Shown: positions 17,250-28,340, numbered from the stretch's first letter. The stretch is DNA of 64,000 bases from Serratia symbiotica (GCF_000821185.2 NZ_CP050855.1:1674001-1738000), one strand, 5' to 3'. The notes: a model not told the origin generated them from the sequence alone. A program made the numbers and translations.

Positions 17250-18373
17250 TTTGCCCGGTTATCGAACTGGCTCAACAATTGATCAAACGCCCTTCCCTCA
17301 GCCCACATGACGGAGGCTGCCAGCAATTGCTGATTGCGCGTCTGAAGGCGATCGGCTTTACCGTCGAAACGCTGGATTTCGACGATACTCAGAACTTCTG
17401 GGCCTGGCGCGGTGAAGGCCGAACGCTAGCATTTGCTGGCCACACCGATGTGGTGCCGGTCGGCGACGAGAAATGCTGGCACAACCCGCCGTTTGAACCA
17501 ACCATCCGCGATGGCATGCTGTATGGACGTGGCGCTGCGGATATGAAAGGATCGTTAGCGGCGATGGTGGTAGCGGCGGAGCGCTTTGTTGCTGCCAATG
17601 CGACTCATCAAGGCCGGCTGGCGTTTCTGATCACTTCCGACGAAGAAGCCAGCGCCGCCCACGGCACGGTCAAAGTGGTGGAGGCACTAATGGCACGCAA
17701 TGAGCGACTGGATTATTGCTTGGTCGGCGAACCCTCCAGCACTGACCGCGTTGGCGATGTGGTAAAAAACGGTCGCCGTGGTTCGATCACTGCCAGCCTG
17801 CGTATTCACGGCGTTCAGGGTCACGTTGCCTATCCACATCTGGCAGATAACCCAGTACACCGCGCCATACCAGCACTGAATGAGTTGGTGGCGATCCAAT
17901 GGGATCAGGGCAACGAATTCTTCCCGCCGACCAGCATGCAGATCGCCAATATTAGGGCTGGCACCGGCAGCAATAATGTGATCCCTGGTGAGCTATGGGT
18001 GCAATTTAACTTCCGCTTCAGCCCTGAACTGACCGATGCGCTGATCAAGCAACGCGTTGAAGCGTTGCTAGAGCGCCACCAACTGAACTACAGCATCGAA
18101 TGGCATCTGTCCGGGCAACCCTTCCTTACTGCACGCGGGGCACTGGTGGACGCCGTGGTCAATGCAGTTGAGCACTATTCTGAATTAACACCACAGTTGC
18201 TGACCACAGGCGGTACCTCCGATGGCCGCTTTATCGCTCAAATGGGGGCGCAGGTGGTGGAGTTGGGGCCGGTCAATGCCACCATCCACAAGGTTAACGA
18301 GTGCGTGAATGCCGCCGATCTGCAACTACTGAGCCGTATGTACCAACGCATCATGGAGCAACTGGTCGCATGA
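17246..18373 (+). CDS. dapE: Succinyl-diaminopimelate desuccinylase
   Basis: A zinc-dependent M20 hydrolase that releases L,L-diaminopimelate from its N-succinyl form in lysine and peptidoglycan synthesis. It has 375 residues, the usual length. Metal and catalytic residues are visible: His66 in AGHTDVVP, Asp99 in GRGAADMKG, the Glu pair in SDEEASA (133-134), and the late His in NATIHKVNE. The lid/dimerisation domain lies between. It is translationally coupled to yffB upstream and to an M15 peptidase gene downstream. Confidence 0.97.
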   Translation: MICPVIELAQQLIKRPSLSPHDGGCQQLLIARLKAIGFTVETLDFDDTQNFWAWRGEGRTLAFAGHTDVVPVGDEKCWHNPPFEPTIRDGMLYGRGAADMKGSLAAMVVAAERFVAANATHQGRLAFLITSDEEASAAHGTVKVVEALMARNERLDYCLVGEPSSTDRVGDVVKNGRRGSITASLRIHGVQGHVAYPHLADNPVHRAIPALNELVAIQWDQGNEFFPPTSMQIANIRAGTGSNNVIPGELWVQFNFRFSPELTDALIKQRVEALLERHQLNYSIEWHLSGQPFLTARGALVDAVVNAVEHYSELTPQLLTTGGTSDGRFIAQMGAQVVELGPVNATIHKVNECVNAADLQLLSRMYQRIMEQLVA

Positions 18374-19044
18374 TCACCACGGAAATGCTTACCGGGCGCT
18401 CTACCGAACACTTGGCACCACTCAGTGGCAACCACCGTCTACAGCCTGCTGCGGTGGTCGCATTCCTCGCCATGCAGCAGGCAGCGCAGGTGGCGGGATT
18501 CGATCTACAACCCGCCAGCACGTTCCGTGATTTCGCGCGGCAATTGGCGATCTGGAATGGAAAATTTTGTGGCGAGCGCCCAGTATTTGATAAGGTCGGC
18601 CAACCGATCGACGTCACACTGCTGTCCACCGCCGAGCGCTGTGAAGCCATCCTACGCTGGTCGGCATTGCCAGGTGCCAGCCGCCATCACTGGGGCAGTG
18701 ATCTGGACGTGTACGATCCGTCACTGCTACCAGAAGGCCAAAAGCTGCAACTGGAACCTTGGGAATATGAGCAAGGGGGGAACTTCCACCCGCTCGATCA
18801 GTGGCTGACGGCACATATGGCGGAATTTGGTTTTTATCGCCCATTCAGCACAGCGGGTAACGGCGTGGCGGTCGAACCTTGGCATCTGAGCTACCGACCG
18901 CTGGCACGGAAGGCCGAACATCTACTGACGCCGGCGCGGCTGCTGCTGGCCTGGCAGAACCAAAAAGTGGCCGGTGCCGAATGGCTTGAACGCCATTTGC
19001 CATCAATATTTTCGCGTTTTATACGCCGTGAAGAAAAAGACTGA
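18370..19044 (+). CDS. M15-family D-alanyl-D-alanine carboxypeptidase-like protein
   Basis: A 224-residue zinc metallopeptidase of the VanY/M15 type. Zinc ligands are seen in [13 protein letters not shown] (the HxxGxxxD form) and EPWHLSY. A conserved fold around [23 protein letters not shown] supports this. No signal peptide is apparent at the N-terminus, so its location (cytoplasmic recycling or export by another route) is uncertain. It starts inside the dapE stop (ATGA), implying coupled expression. E. coli lacks it here, but I recall other Yersiniaceae having it next to dapE. Confidence 0.85.
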   Translation: MITTEMLTGRSTEHLAPLSGNHRLQPAAVVAFLAMQQAAQVAGFDLQPASTFRDFARQLAIWNGKFCGERPVFDKVGQPIDVTLLSTAERCEAILRWSALPGASRHHWGSDLDVYDPSLLPEGQKLQLEPWEYEQGGNFHPLDQWLTAHMAEFGFYRPFSTAGNGVAVEPWHLSYRPLARKAEHLLTPARLLLAWQNQKVAGAEWLERHLPSIFSRFIRREEKD

Positions 19045-19046
19045 AT

Positions 19047-19232
19047 ATGCAATGGTTAGCAAATCACTGGTGGATTATGCTACTGATCCCGGTGGGGATG
19101 ATCGTCAGCGCCGTCAAAGATCTACGGCGCGTGAACCTCAAAAGCTATCTGACCGACAAGCCAGAACTGCCGCCGCACCGCGATAACAACGCTCAATGGG
19201 ACGACGAAGACGACTGGCCGAAAAAGAAATAA
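19047..19232 (+). CDS. ypfN: Small membrane protein YpfN (UPF0370)
   Basis: A 61-residue protein. One N-terminal membrane helix ([16 protein letters not shown]) is followed by a conserved hydrophilic tail: [23 protein letters not shown], then [10 protein letters not shown]. It is close to E. coli YpfN (66 residues) and holds the same position downstream of dapE. Function is unknown. It lies two bases after the M15 peptidase stop, so it is probably the last gene of that operon. Confidence 0.93.
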   Translation: MQWLANHWWIMLLIPVGMIVSAVKDLRRVNLKSYLTDKPELPPHRDNNAQWDDEDDWPKKK

Positions 19233-19275
19233 CATCAACGCGCCGCATTCCAACCTCCTGTCTATCGCCGCTAAA

Positions 19276-21309
19276 TCAACAACAACGGATGGTCCAAGCG
19301 CGCCACTGGTGGCAATGTTGAGCATCAAGCTGTGTCAATGCTTCCGCTACCTCATGCCGCCAGTGACGCAGTAGGGTTTTCTGACCACTGAGGCCCAACT
19401 GTATGATGCACTGCGCTGGCGTTTGCTGCCGTTGTAAATGCAGGCGCAATGCCGGTAGTGGCAGGCGACTGATACGTAGCAGTCGCTGTAGCGCTCCCAG
19501 GCTTGCCTCCAGCGGCCGATGGGCGAAGGCGAAACCAGCCAACTCGCGCCAATCCTCCTGCGCTAATTGTGAGTCGTCGCCATCAAAGGGGAGCACCAAT
19601 TGCACATTGATGCGCTGCTGCAACCACTGCCAATCGCGCGCCAGGCGCTGATGTGCCGCCTGCCGCAGTGCCTCTCCCTGTTTGCTCAACGGCAGGATGG
19701 CCATGGCGGTATAGCATCCGCTGCGGCTCTCCAGCTTGCTGCCAATGCGCACCAACTCAAAGCCACAGGACTGCCAGAAGCGCCACAGTGGCTCAGTATA
19801 ACCGAAGCTGACCGAGAGAAAATCCAGTCCCTGCACCTGTTGACGCTGTTGTGCTATCAAGCGGCGGGCGATACCCTGCCGCCGCAGTGCGGGCAGTACG
19901 GCAATGCGCGTAATGCGCCGTGAATGCAACATTGGTGCCCACCACTGGCCGCCGTGCGCCGCCAAAGACTGTGCTACCAAATTGCCACGCGGTCGCCGCC
20001 GCCCAGCCCAGACCCCATGCACCAATTCGGCGTTAAGGCCGCCTTCATCCACCAGCCATAGCGCACCGACTACCTCCTGCGCCATCTGTGCCAAAACAAA
20101 ATGCATGCCGGGCGCATCCATCAGCCGACGTAAATCCAACGGCGAAGTACGGTAATGCGCACTACTCAATAAGGCATAAAAACACCGTAGCCGCTGCGGA
20201 TCTGCACACAGCTCCCGCTGTTCGACCTGGCTGACGCTGATCTCCTGCTTAGTCGCCTGCCATTCTGGCAGTTCGTTGAACAGCAGCGCATTATTTATCA
20301 CCCGTTCCAGCGAATCGTCCTGCGCCCAGCGCATCGGTTGTTGCAGGCTAAGCGAGCGAAACGCTGGCAACCCGGCGCAAAACTTGAGCAAAAAGCCGCG
20401 CCCGCTGCCTTCATACCCCTGCACCGTGGTGGTCAATAGCACCCGAGGAAAATAACTGACCAATTGTTGCAATAGCGGGCCAGGAATGGCGGCCGCCTCA
20501 TCCACCAACAACCAACCCACTTGACCGACGTCCTGCCTACGGCAGTGCGCCAGCAGTGCATCGGGCGCCCAGAACTGCGCACGGCCTTGCGCCCATTCGC
20601 CCGCGACTTCGGTAGCTGCCCGGCTCGGCCCGGTGATCCAGCAACTCAGCGGTGAGTTCGCCACCAGCATACCCGCCAACGTTGATTTGCCGCGACCACG
20701 CGCCGCAGTCAACACCCAGATGCCGGATGTAGCCTTCAGCAACTGCCTCAACAGCGCCTGCTGTTCCGTGGAAGGGCGACCATCAGGTTGCCGCCAGCTA
20801 GCACGTTCAGCCAGCGGTGCCAGTACCAAAGCCTCACCCTGCTGCCACAGCGTCACCTCGTCGTCAGCGGCCAGTTGACGTTGCAGATGCTGGATAAAAT
20901 GCGGGGTGGTAATTGGCTGCGATCCATCGCTCCAGCGCAGGCTGTCGTCATCCGTCAGTCGGTGCCACTGCCGCCACGGCGGCGTCAACAGCAGCAGCCA
21001 ACTGCCAGCACGCAATGCGCCGGACAACACCGCCAGCGCTTCAACATCCAGCGTCTGCGTGGCGTCAAATACCGCATGCAGCCGCTCCTGCCCCAACAAC
21101 TGACGCACCGCACCGCTCGCCAATGCCGACAAACCGGGTGGCGGGCGTGCGCCGATCCACGGCCAGTCGCCCGGTAGCGTAGCAGCCAGCCATTGCGCCT
21201 GCTGTCGGCACCATTCAGATTCACCGCTGATCACCAGCAGACGCCTGATGCCCTGCTGCTGCATACGCTGTTGCATTGCTTGTAACATCAGAGTCCAAAC
21301 TGAAAACAT
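19276..21309 (-). CDS. tmcA: tRNA(Met) cytidine acetyltransferase
   Basis: An enzyme that makes N4-acetylcytidine at the wobble position of elongator tRNA-Met using acetyl-CoA and ATP. It has 677 residues from ATG 21309, preferred because GAGG sits five bases upstream and the length matches E. coli (671); an ATG at 21330 is also in frame. Domain order: N-terminal DUF1726 (~1-170), RNA-helicase-like ATPase with Walker [10 protein letters not shown] and the VDEAAAIP box, then a GNAT domain ([22 protein letters not shown]) and a C-terminal tRNA-binding tail. It is convergent with ypfN. Confidence 0.95.
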   Translation of the reverse strand: MFSVWTLMLQAMQQRMQQQGIRRLLVISGESEWCRQQAQWLAATLPGDWPWIGARPPPGLSALASGAVRQLLGQERLHAVFDATQTLDVEALAVLSGALRAGSWLLLLTPPWRQWHRLTDDDSLRWSDGSQPITTPHFIQHLQRQLAADDEVTLWQQGEALVLAPLAERASWRQPDGRPSTEQQALLRQLLKATSGIWVLTAARGRGKSTLAGMLVANSPLSCWITGPSRAATEVAGEWAQGRAQFWAPDALLAHCRRQDVGQVGWLLVDEAAAIPGPLLQQLVSYFPRVLLTTTVQGYEGSGRGFLLKFCAGLPAFRSLSLQQPMRWAQDDSLERVINNALLFNELPEWQATKQEISVSQVEQRELCADPQRLRCFYALLSSAHYRTSPLDLRRLMDAPGMHFVLAQMAQEVVGALWLVDEGGLNAELVHGVWAGRRRPRGNLVAQSLAAHGGQWWAPMLHSRRITRIAVLPALRRQGIARRLIAQQRQQVQGLDFLSVSFGYTEPLWRFWQSCGFELVRIGSKLESRSGCYTAMAILPLSKQGEALRQAAHQRLARDWQWLQQRINVQLVLPFDGDDSQLAQEDWRELAGFAFAHRPLEASLGALQRLLRISRLPLPALRLHLQRQQTPAQCIIQLGLSGQKTLLRHWRHEVAEALTQLDAQHCHQWRAWTIRCC

Positions 21310-21338
21310 GCCAGCCTCAGGTTGCGGCATAGGTTGTG

Positions 21339-22205
21339 CTAACGGGAGGCAAATGTGTTGCAGGTTTTGGGATCACCGCTGTCGAAGCCCTGTTTCAACC
21401 AAAAATAACGTTGCTGTGAGGTGCCATGAGTAAAGCTGTCTGGCACTACCCGCCCTTGGCTCTGCTGCTGCAAGCGGTCATCACCGATCGCTTGTGCGGC
21501 GTTCAGCGCCGCCTGCAAATCCCCGGCTTCCAGCATCTGCTGTTTCTCGGCGAATTTGCCCCACACGCCAGCGAAACAGTCCGCTTGTAGCTCCATCTTC
21601 ACCGACAAGCGGTTAACTTCTGCCTGGCTGGCACCCTGCTGCATCTGGCGTACCATAGGTTCAATACCCAGCAAGTTCTGCACATGATGGCCGACTTCAT
21701 GCGCCACTACGTAAGCCTGCGCAAAATCACCGCCAGCGCCCAGTTTGATTTTCATGTCTTGATAGAACGACAAGTCGATATACACTGTTTTGTCTGCTGG
21801 ACAATAGAATGGCCCCATCGCCGCCTGGCCAGTACCACAACGGGTGCGCGTGACGCCGCGATACATCACCAGCTTGGGTGGCTGATAAATTTTGTCCATG
21901 CGTTGGAACACCTCATTCCAGTTATCTTCGGTCGATGCCAGCACCACCGAGGTGAATTTCGCTAGTTCATTGTCTTTCGGGCTGATATTGGTGCTTTGCG
22001 GCTGGCTGGACGCAACCCCATCTCCGCCGTTGAGCAGCGGCGATAGGTCGATGCCGTAGTAACCAGCCACCAACACCACCACCAGAATGGCAATACCGCC
22101 CTTACCACCTACCGGCACGCGGAACCCCCCTCCCGCGCCCAGATCTGAAGACTGCCCGCGACGATCCTCAACATTGTCACTTTCTCGACGCCCTTGCCAA
22201 CGCAT
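21339..22205 (-). CDS. ypfJ: Neutral zinc metallopeptidase YpfJ
   Basis: A 288-residue inner-membrane protein: a short cytoplasmic N-terminus ([17 protein letters not shown]), one transmembrane helix ([17 protein letters not shown]), and a periplasmic putative peptidase domain with the zinc motif HEVGHHVQ and later [11 protein letters not shown]. It corresponds to E. coli YpfJ (287 residues). The substrate is unknown. It lies just upstream of tmcA on the same strand (8 bases apart from its ATG at 21330, 29 from 21309), so the two are probably co-transcribed. Confidence 0.93.
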   Translation of the reverse strand: MRWQGRRESDNVEDRRGQSSDLGAGGGFRVPVGGKGGIAILVVVLVAGYYGIDLSPLLNGGDGVASSQPQSTNISPKDNELAKFTSVVLASTEDNWNEVFQRMDKIYQPPKLVMYRGVTRTRCGTGQAAMGPFYCPADKTVYIDLSFYQDMKIKLGAGGDFAQAYVVAHEVGHHVQNLLGIEPMVRQMQQGASQAEVNRLSVKMELQADCFAGVWGKFAEKQQMLEAGDLQAALNAAQAIGDDRLQQQSQGRVVPDSFTHGTSQQRYFWLKQGFDSGDPKTCNTFASR

Positions 22206-22227
22206 AATTCAACTCCAGATTAGGTTT

Positions 22228-22269
22228 TTTATAATGGTAGGAAACTCACTGAGTGATTACCATTATAAA
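22228..22269. repeat. 42-bp interrupted palindrome upstream of ypfJ
   Basis: Arms tttataatggta (22228-22239) and taccattataaa (22258-22269) are perfect complements, and inside them ACTCA-C-TGAGT (22244-22254) forms a second perfect stem about the same centre. Each arm carries a TATAAT hexamer, one per strand. It lies 23 bases before the ypfJ start. It could be an operator, overlapping divergent promoters or a structured leader; there is no T tract after it, so a terminator is unlikely. Confidence 0.6.
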
Positions 22270-22366
22270 GAGTCAGCGGTAATGTAAATGTAGAATTTTT
22301 CTGGCAGTGTGGAGAATGAATCCGGCAGTGGGGGCAGTCCAAGATTATCCTATTAGTCAGCCCCCC

Positions 22367-22507
22367 TTAGAGCCTACCCCAGTAGGCGTACATTGTTGTA
22401 ACACAGGCAGCGCGCAACAACTGGCACGTACATGGAATACGTGAGTATGGTGAACACTGCCCAAATGCAAAATGGCAAATAAAATAGCCTAATGGAATAG
22501 GTTCTTA
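22367..22507 (+). repeat. ~150-bp MITE-like dispersed repeat, copy B
   Basis: It runs from ttagagcctaccccagtagg to aatggaataggttctta, 141 bp. Interior blocks shared with the other copies are cgcgcaacaa, ggaatacgtgag and aaaatggcaaataaaatagc. It lies in the gap between ypfJ and purC and carries no ORF of its own. Confidence 0.88.
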
Positions 22508-22577
22508 GCCTGTGCTGGTTACCAATGTTGTGTAGCTTCTTGATATCCAGTGATACCGCCGGGAAACATTAATGTTC

Positions 22578-22599
22578 GGGCGATCCGGCCAGATCGCCC
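22578..22599 (-). terminator. Possible purC terminator
   Basis: An 8-bp perfect stem (gggcgatc / gatcgccc) with a 6-base loop lies 18 bases past the purC stop in the minus direction. The following tract on that strand (gaacattaatg) is poor in T, so a rho-independent role is uncertain. Confidence 0.4.
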
Positions 22600-22616
22600 G
22601 TAGGGCAGGCAGAGGC

Positions 22617-23330
22617 TTAGCCCAGCTTCACGCCGATGCGCCGAGCCACTTCTTCGTAGGCTTCGATCAGGCCGCCTAAACTCTGACGGAAACGGTCTTT
22701 GTCCATCTTATCGAGGGTGGTTTTGTCCCATAGGCGGCAACCATCTGGCGAGAACTCATCACCCAGTACCACTTCGCCATTGAACAGACCGAACTCCAGC
22801 TTAAAGTCAACCAGGATCAGGCCCGCATCGTCGAACAGCTTGCTCAGCACATCATTGGCTTGGTAGCTCAGTTCGCGCATGCGCGCCAGATGCGCTTTGC
22901 TTACCCAGCCAAAGGTCTCGCAGTACGATTCGTTGACCATAGGATCATGCATAGCGTCATTTTTCAGAAACAGGTCAAACAGCGGCGGAGTCAATACCTG
23001 GCCTTCTTCGATGCCAAGCCGCTTTACCAGTGAACCGGCTGCACGGTTGCGGATCACGCATTCGACAGGCACCATCTCCAGCTTCTTTACCAACACTTCA
23101 TTGTCGGAGAGTAGATGCTCCATTTGGGTCGGGATGCCAGCTTCTTGCAATTTGTTCATGATGAAATGGTTGAACTTGTTGTTCACCATGCCTTTGCGAG
23201 CGAACTGTTCGATGCGCTGACCATCCAGTGCTGACGTATCATTGCGGAACGCCAACACCAGTAGATCGGGATTTTCGGTGGTGTAGACGGTTTTTGCCTT
23301 TCCACGATACAGCTCAGCTAGCTTTTGCAT
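22617..23330 (-). CDS. purC: SAICAR synthetase
   Basis: Phosphoribosylaminoimidazole-succinocarboxamide synthase, which joins aspartate to CAIR in purine synthesis using ATP. It has 237 residues, the E. coli length. Conserved parts include [29 protein letters not shown] (nucleotide-binding N-lobe), [13 protein letters not shown] (the substrate loop), [11 protein letters not shown] and [12 protein letters not shown]. It stands alone on the minus strand downstream of bamC, as in E. coli. Confidence 0.97.
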   Translation of the reverse strand: MQKLAELYRGKAKTVYTTENPDLLVLAFRNDTSALDGQRIEQFARKGMVNNKFNHFIMNKLQEAGIPTQMEHLLSDNEVLVKKLEMVPVECVIRNRAAGSLVKRLGIEEGQVLTPPLFDLFLKNDAMHDPMVNESYCETFGWVSKAHLARMRELSYQANDVLSKLFDDAGLILVDFKLEFGLFNGEVVLGDEFSPDGCRLWDKTTLDKMDKDRFRQSLGGLIEAYEEVARRIGVKLG

Positions 23331-23476
23331 CTCACTTACTCCAATGATGTTGCCCCGTCATCTTTCAGGCGGAGGCCAGAAATGCACGGGTAGAAAATTG
23401 ACCTAAAGAATTCTTTAGCATGATACCGGGCTATTGTGCCAAACCTGCCACGCAAACGATACCGTGCTAACCAAAC

Positions 23477-23500
23477 AAAAAGGAGCCAAGGCTCCTTTTT
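23477..23500 (-). terminator. bamC terminator
   Basis: The stem aaaaaggagcc-aa-ggctccttttt (11 bp, 2-base loop) starts two bases after the bamC stop on the minus strand and is followed by a T run. It is a strong intrinsic terminator closing the dapA-bamC transcription unit. Confidence 0.88.
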
Positions 23501-23502
23501 GT

Positions 23503-24555
23503 TTATTTACTGCTGGTATGACTGAATGCAGACTGGAATGCTGCTACCAACCCGTCGTTTTGCGACTGGGTCAACGGCCTGCCCTTAGCATCGATAAATT
23601 GCAGGCTAGTGCGGTTGTTCAGGTCACCGACTTGCAGCTTGTAATTCCCTTTAGCCAGTTCAGGCTCCTTGACACCCAAGGCATCCCAATCGCTGCGGCT
23701 CAACGTTTTGTAGGAGACGGCCACGCTGCCCTGCGGGCGGTTGCGGTCACCCACTTTCATCCCCAGTTTCTCCAGCGCTGCCGGCAGGCGATCCCACACC
23801 ACAGTGTAAGGGCCGCGCACCACTAACATTGGCAGAGCGGTGTCATCAGCACCGCTCTGCACGTCCAGCTCGCCGAAACGGCTCGCCGACTGCCTGCTCG
23901 CCAGGTTGTCCTGCTTATCCAAAGCTTCGATGATGGTGTTCATCATCACACCATTGTAGCGTTGGATTGCAGATAGATCGCTCTCTGGAGCGGTTTTACC
24001 TTGCTGCTGTAGGCCGACGCTTTTCACCACCAGCGCCTGCTGGTAACCCTGCTGCTGCACGCTGATCTGGTAGCGGCCTTGGTACTGGCTGTCTTCATCC
24101 AAGCGGTTCCACTTCACCCAGTCAGTGGTCAAGGTTTGAGCGGCATCCTGGCGTGAGGCGATAGTGATCTGTTTTGCTTGCAGCATGCTGACCACGCGCG
24201 ACCACAGGTGTTGGTTCTGCGGGCTGTTTTCCAGCAGCAGCGTGCCGCTATCACCGTTGTATTGTGCGTGTGAACCACTCAGTAGTGCCAGAGGCTGCAC
24301 CGGTGGACGAATATCTAGCTGCTTGCCAACACTGCCTTTCAACGTGATAGCTGGCACCTCATAGTTGCCGCTTTGCACCGGCAAGATCATGCCAACCGGC
24401 GCGTTCAGCGCTTTGAGCGGTACGGCGTCAAGATACGCCTCGTCGCCACTCACTTGGCGTTTGTAGCGCTGATCGCTGCTACAGCCCACCAGCATCATAA
24501 CCAGCGAGAGGCCAACGACTTTTGCTACCGTCGATTTTTGCAATGAATAAGCCAT
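23503..24555 (-). CDS. bamC: Outer-membrane protein assembly lipoprotein BamC
   Basis: A lipoprotein of the BAM complex (BamABCDE) that inserts beta-barrels into the outer membrane. It has 350 residues against 344 in E. coli. The signal ends in the lipobox MLVGC (Cys25), followed by the unstructured stretch containing [19 protein letters not shown] that contacts BamD, then two helix-grip domains (~95-210 and ~225-340). It lies 16 bases downstream of dapA in the same direction, the conserved dapA-nlpB pair. Confidence 0.95.
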   Translation of the reverse strand: MAYSLQKSTVAKVVGLSLVMMLVGCSSDQRYKRQVSGDEAYLDAVPLKALNAPVGMILPVQSGNYEVPAITLKGSVGKQLDIRPPVQPLALLSGSHAQYNGDSGTLLLENSPQNQHLWSRVVSMLQAKQITIASRQDAAQTLTTDWVKWNRLDEDSQYQGRYQISVQQQGYQQALVVKSVGLQQQGKTAPESDLSAIQRYNGVMMNTIIEALDKQDNLASRQSASRFGELDVQSGADDTALPMLVVRGPYTVVWDRLPAALEKLGMKVGDRNRPQGSVAVSYKTLSRSDWDALGVKEPELAKGNYKLQVGDLNNRTSLQFIDAKGRPLTQSQNDGLVAAFQSAFSHTSSK

Positions 24556-24571
24556 TAAATTTCCTTTAGAG

Positions 24572-25453
24572 TTACAGCAAACCGGCGCTTTTCAGCGCGC
24601 GTTCCACTACCGGACGGGCGGCGTCACTCAACGGCGTCATCGGCAGACGCAGCGTATCGGTTGCCAATAATCCCAGCACCTTACAGGCCCACTTCACTGG
24701 AATCGGGTTTGCTTCTACAAATAAATCCTGATGCAGCGGCATCAAATGCTGATGCAAGCGGTGTGCTTTCGCAAAGTTGCCTTGTGCCGCCAACGCACAA
24801 AGCTGTGCCATTTCACGCGCGGCCACGTTAGCCGTAACAGAAATAATCCCTTTGCCACCCAATTTCATGAAGTCCAGGCCACTGGCGTCGTCGCCACTCA
24901 GCAGGATGAAATCTTCATCATCAACCTGCTGTTGGATCTGGCTGACACGGCTTAAGTTTCCTGTCGCCTCTTTAACAGCAACAATATTGTTGATTTTTGC
25001 CAGCCGCGCGATAGTCGGGGGCAGCAGATCACAACCGGTGCGCGAGGGTACGTTATACAGAATCTGCGGCAGCGCCGTGCTTTCGGCGATCGCCTTGAAG
25101 TGCTGGTATAGCCCTTCCTGAGTCGGCTTATTATAGTATGGCGTCACCGTCAGGCACCCCACTACCCCCGTATCGGCAAAGCAATGGGTAAGCGAAATGG
25201 CTTCAGCCGTGGCGTTAGCACCAGTACCGGCGATCACTGGAATGCGGCCATCGGCCAGTTCCAGCGTCTGCAATACCACGTCAATATGCTCGTCGTGGGC
25301 AAGCGTTGCGGACTCACCAGTAGTCCCAACGGAAACAATAGCCGCAGTTCCACTGGCTACATGATAATCAATCAGTTTTTTTAGGCTCGCGCGATCAACA
25401 GTACCTTTATTGTCCATCGGCGTAACCAGAGCAACAATACTTCCCGTAAACAT
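24572..25453 (-). CDS. dapA: 4-hydroxy-tetrahydrodipicolinate synthase
   Basis: The first committed enzyme of lysine/diaminopimelate synthesis, condensing pyruvate with aspartate semialdehyde. It has 293 residues from ATG 25453 ([13 protein letters not shown]); the frame is open nine codons further but these are not conserved. The Schiff-base lysine is Lys161 in VAVKEATG, and the proton-relay Tyr133 is in [19 protein letters not shown] binds pyruvate. It is divergent from the gcvR stub and co-directional with bamC. Confidence 0.97.
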   Translation of the reverse strand: MFTGSIVALVTPMDNKGTVDRASLKKLIDYHVASGTAAIVSVGTTGESATLAHDEHIDVVLQTLELADGRIPVIAGTGANATAEAISLTHCFADTGVVGCLTVTPYYNKPTQEGLYQHFKAIAESTALPQILYNVPSRTGCDLLPPTIARLAKINNIVAVKEATGNLSRVSQIQQQVDDEDFILLSGDDASGLDFMKLGGKGIISVTANVAAREMAQLCALAAQGNFAKAHRLHQHLMPLHQDLFVEANPIPVKWACKVLGLLATDTLRLPMTPLSDAARPVVERALKSAGLL

Positions 25454-25574
25454 TGACCGTCCTCTCCACAAACAAGTCATTCATGGTACTTTTGCTGCCT
25501 ATCCAAAAGCAAGTAAACAACCGTCTTGTCAGCGCTTGGCAGGCGGTTTTTTTTATGTTTACCTTGATAAACCC

Positions 25575-25673
25575 ATTGAGTTAAGAATTGAGCAAGCCTG
25601 TCATCGTCTATATACAGAATTAAACGCACAAGGCAATATTAGCGTTATGAACTATCGACAGCACGATGAGTAA
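25575..25673 (+). pseudogene. gcvR: gcvR remnant (last ~30 codons only)
   Basis: The frame ending at TAA 25671 closes with IEQACHRLYTELNAQGNISVM and then NYRQHDE, which matches the end of the glycine cleavage repressor GcvR (E. coli: …ALCTELNAQGSINVVNYSQHDE…). The gene lies exactly where gcvR belongs, between dapA (divergent) and bcp. The preceding ~150 codons, including both ACT domains, are gone: only ~120 bases separate the dapA start from the stub. The longer open frame from 25410 is not GcvR-like before the stub. GcvR normally restrains GcvA, so glycine-cleavage control should be altered. Confidence 0.8.
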
Positions 25674-25688
25674 AGAGGGAGTACCGAC

Positions 25689-26156
25689 ATGAACCCATTA
25701 AAAGTTAACGATATAGCGCCAAAATTTAGTTTGCCTGACCAAGACGGCGAGAAAATTAATTTGTCCGATTACCAAGGACAACGTGTACTGATTTATTTTT
25801 ACCCCAAGGCGATGACGCCAGGCTGCACCGTGCAAGCCTGCGGGCTGCGGGATAACATGGACGAGTTGAAAAAGGCCGGTGTTGAGGTGCTAGGTATCAG
25901 TACCGACAAACCGGAAAAGTTGTCACGTTTTACTGAAAAAGAGTTACTCAACTTCACGCTACTGTCTGACGAAGATCATCAGGTAGCGCAACAGTTTGGC
26001 GTGTGGGGTGAAAAAACCTTTATGGGCAAAACCTACGATGGTATTCACCGTACTAGCTTCCTGATCGACGCAACAGGCAAGGTTGAGAAAGTGTTTAATA
26101 ATTTCAAGACCACCAATCATCACGATATCGTGCTGAGTTACCTGCAACAACAGTGA
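25689..26156 (+). CDS. bcp: Thioredoxin-dependent peroxiredoxin Bcp
   Basis: A thiol peroxidase that reduces hydroperoxides with electrons from thioredoxin. It has 155 residues; the peroxidatic Cys46 lies in TPGCTVQAC and the resolving Cys51 follows it, as in E. coli Bcp (45/50). Other conserved segments are VLIYFYPKAMTPG, LGISTDKPEKLSRF and HRTSFLIDATGKV. It starts 15 bases after the gcvR stub stop, preserving the old gcvR-bcp arrangement. Confidence 0.96.
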   Translation: MNPLKVNDIAPKFSLPDQDGEKINLSDYQGQRVLIYFYPKAMTPGCTVQACGLRDNMDELKKAGVEVLGISTDKPEKLSRFTEKELLNFTLLSDEDHQVAQQFGVWGEKTFMGKTYDGIHRTSFLIDATGKVEKVFNNFKTTNHHDIVLSYLQQQ

Positions 26157-26299
26157 TCCACACGAAGCGTGGCAGTTCGCTGCGTTTCAACACACTTTTG
26201 CGCGGATTGTACTGGTGAGTGCGGCATACGAAGAAGAACGTTTGTCCGATACTAACGTATTGAAAAAATTAAATATTTATTTAACGGAAGTCCCTGGCG

Positions 26300-27754
26300 A
26301 TGACCATTCAGTTAACCAAAACAGCGATAGCAGTACTGTTGCTCGCTACGTTTTCCGCCCCTCCACTGGCGAAGAGCCATGATCAGCTACCTGACATAGG
26401 CACCTCCGCTGGCGGCACGCTGAGCATCGGTCAAGAGCGGGCGATGGGCGACTTCTATGTGCGCCAGCTACGCGCCAGCGCGCCTTTAATCCATGATCCG
26501 CTGCTGACGCAATACATCAACCAACTGGGTAATCGGCTGGTGGCTAGCGCCTATTCGGTACGCATGCCCTTCCATTTTTATCTGGTACGCAATGACGAGA
26601 TCAATGCCTTCGCCTTCTTTGGCGGCAACGTCGTGCTACACTCCGCGCTGTTCCGCGTCAGCGATAACGAAAGCCAACTGGCTTCGGTGCTGGCACACGA
26701 AATTTCACACGTTACCCAACGCCATTTGGCGCGCGCGATGGAAGACCAGCAGCGGCAGGCTCCGCTGACTTGGGTCGGTACGTTCGGCTCCATTCTGCTG
26801 GCGATGGTCAGCCCTACCATGGGGATGGCGGCACTGAGCAGCACCCTGGCCGGCACCCAGCAAGGCAGGATCAGCTTTACCCAATCAAATGAACAAGAAG
26901 CCGACCGCATTGGCATTCAGGTGTTGCAACGCGCTGGTTTCGATCCGCAGGCGATGCCCGCTTTCTTACAGAAGCTGTCGGATCAATCACGCTATGCGTC
27001 TAAACCGCCGGAAATGCTGTTGACCCACCCCTTGCCGGACAACCGTCTCGCCGATGCACGCAACCGCGCTAACCAAATGCCGAAGCATCTTATACAGTCC
27101 TCGCAGGACTACCTGATGGCTAAGGTGCGTTCGCTTGGCATGTACAGTACTGAAGGGGCCTTGACCGATGAACAACTTAATACCTACAGCCAAGGCAACG
27201 TGCGCGAGCAACTGGCCGCCAAATACGGCCATGCCATCCTGTTATATGAAGCGAAAAAGTACGATGAAGCACGCCATATCCTCCAGCCAATGTTGGCGCA
27301 GAACCCGAAAAACCTCTGGTTACTCGACCTGATGGTCGATATCGATATCGGTCAAAAACGCGCAGCGCAAGCTATTGCCCGTCTGGAAGCTGCCAACACC
27401 GCGCAAAGCAATAATGTTGTGCTGCAACTTAACCTGGCCAACGCTTATGTTGAAGGCAACCAACCCGCCATGGCGTCGAAAATGCTTAACCGTTACACCT
27501 TTGATCATCCGAACGATCCGAATGGCTGGGAACTGCTGGCGCAGGCCAGCGCCGCCCAAGGGCTGCGCGATGAAGAGTTGGCGGCTCGCGCCGAGAGCCT
27601 GGCGCTGACCGGCAAGCTAGATCAAGCTATCGGCCTGCTCAGCAACGCCAGCTCGCTACAGAAGCTCGGTAGCCTGAAACAGGCGCGCTATGATGCGCGT
27701 ATCGACCAACTGCGCCAGTTGCAACAGCGCTTCCGCCAATACCAACGACACTGA
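26300..27754 (+). CDS. bepA: Periplasmic chaperone/metalloprotease BepA
   Basis: A periplasmic M48-family zinc protease with a C-terminal TPR domain that helps LptD assembly at BAM and degrades stalled outer-membrane proteins. It has 484 residues (487 in E. coli). A signal peptide covers ~24 residues (cleavage near PPLAKS). The zinc motif is HEISH (133-137) and the third ligand region is [15 protein letters not shown] repeats fill ~310-480. The AT-rich 140 bases upstream hold no trace of perM, the usual divergent neighbour. Confidence 0.95.
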   Translation: MTIQLTKTAIAVLLLATFSAPPLAKSHDQLPDIGTSAGGTLSIGQERAMGDFYVRQLRASAPLIHDPLLTQYINQLGNRLVASAYSVRMPFHFYLVRNDEINAFAFFGGNVVLHSALFRVSDNESQLASVLAHEISHVTQRHLARAMEDQQRQAPLTWVGTFGSILLAMVSPTMGMAALSSTLAGTQQGRISFTQSNEQEADRIGIQVLQRAGFDPQAMPAFLQKLSDQSRYASKPPEMLLTHPLPDNRLADARNRANQMPKHLIQSSQDYLMAKVRSLGMYSTEGALTDEQLNTYSQGNVREQLAAKYGHAILLYEAKKYDEARHILQPMLAQNPKNLWLLDLMVDIDIGQKRAAQAIARLEAANTAQSNNVVLQLNLANAYVEGNQPAMASKMLNRYTFDHPNDPNGWELLAQASAAQGLRDEELAARAESLALTGKLDQAIGLLSNASSLQKLGSLKQARYDARIDQLRQLQQRFRQYQRH

Positions 27755-27774
27755 TTTCATCAGGAATAAAAGCC

Positions 27775-28128
27775 ATGAAGCACGTGACTATTTATCATAA
27801 CCCACACTGTTCTAAGAGCCGCGAATGCTTGGCGCTGCTGAAGCAGCGTGGCGTTGATGCCAACGTGGTACTGTACCTGGAAACGCCGCCATCTGGCGAT
27901 GAATTGCACAACCTGCTGAAAGCACTGGACTTCCGCTCCGCACGCGATCTGATGCGCAAAAAAGAAGATTTATACCAGGAATTGAAGCTGGCAGACACCA
28001 GCTTGAGCGAACAGCAGTTGCTCACCGCGATGACGGAATACCCAAAGCTCATCGAACGCCCTATCGTGGTCGCAGGCAGCAAGGCACGCATTGGCCGGCC
28101 AGCAGAGCAGGTGCTGGAGATTTTGTAA
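27775..28128 (+). CDS. yfgD: Arsenate reductase-like protein YfgD
   Basis: A 117-residue ArsC-family (glutaredoxin-coupled type) protein. The catalytic cysteine is Cys12 in HNPHCSKSRE, and the arginine/PxxxxRP segment is PKLIERPIVV. E. coli YfgD is 119 residues and lies in the same place after bepA. Whether it acts on arsenate in vivo is not established, because no arsR or arsB is nearby. It is 20 bases after bepA and probably co-transcribed with it; it is convergent with hda. Confidence 0.93.
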   Translation: MKHVTIYHNPHCSKSRECLALLKQRGVDANVVLYLETPPSGDELHNLLKALDFRSARDLMRKKEDLYQELKLADTSLSEQQLLTAMTEYPKLIERPIVVAGSKARIGRPAEQVLEIL

Positions 28129-28340
28129 TTTCAGCAGTTCTGATTGCCTGCGATTATAATAATACCCCTGATTAGGGCTACTTCGCTTACCCCATGTCAC
28201 CTGGATGGGCATTTCGTGCAAGCAATGGGCCGCATCAATGGCACTTTGCGCGCTCAGCGCGTGCCTATGATGAGCATCGGGTCTAGGCTGAAAACCCCCG
28301 AGCTGCACGCCAAACAATTGACCCATGCCTTGCGCTGCTG

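Noticed and set aside
25410..25673. 87-residue plus-strand frame as an intact small gene
   Set aside because: Only the last ~30 residues match GcvR; the first part overlaps the dapA start region on the other strand and has no recognisable features.
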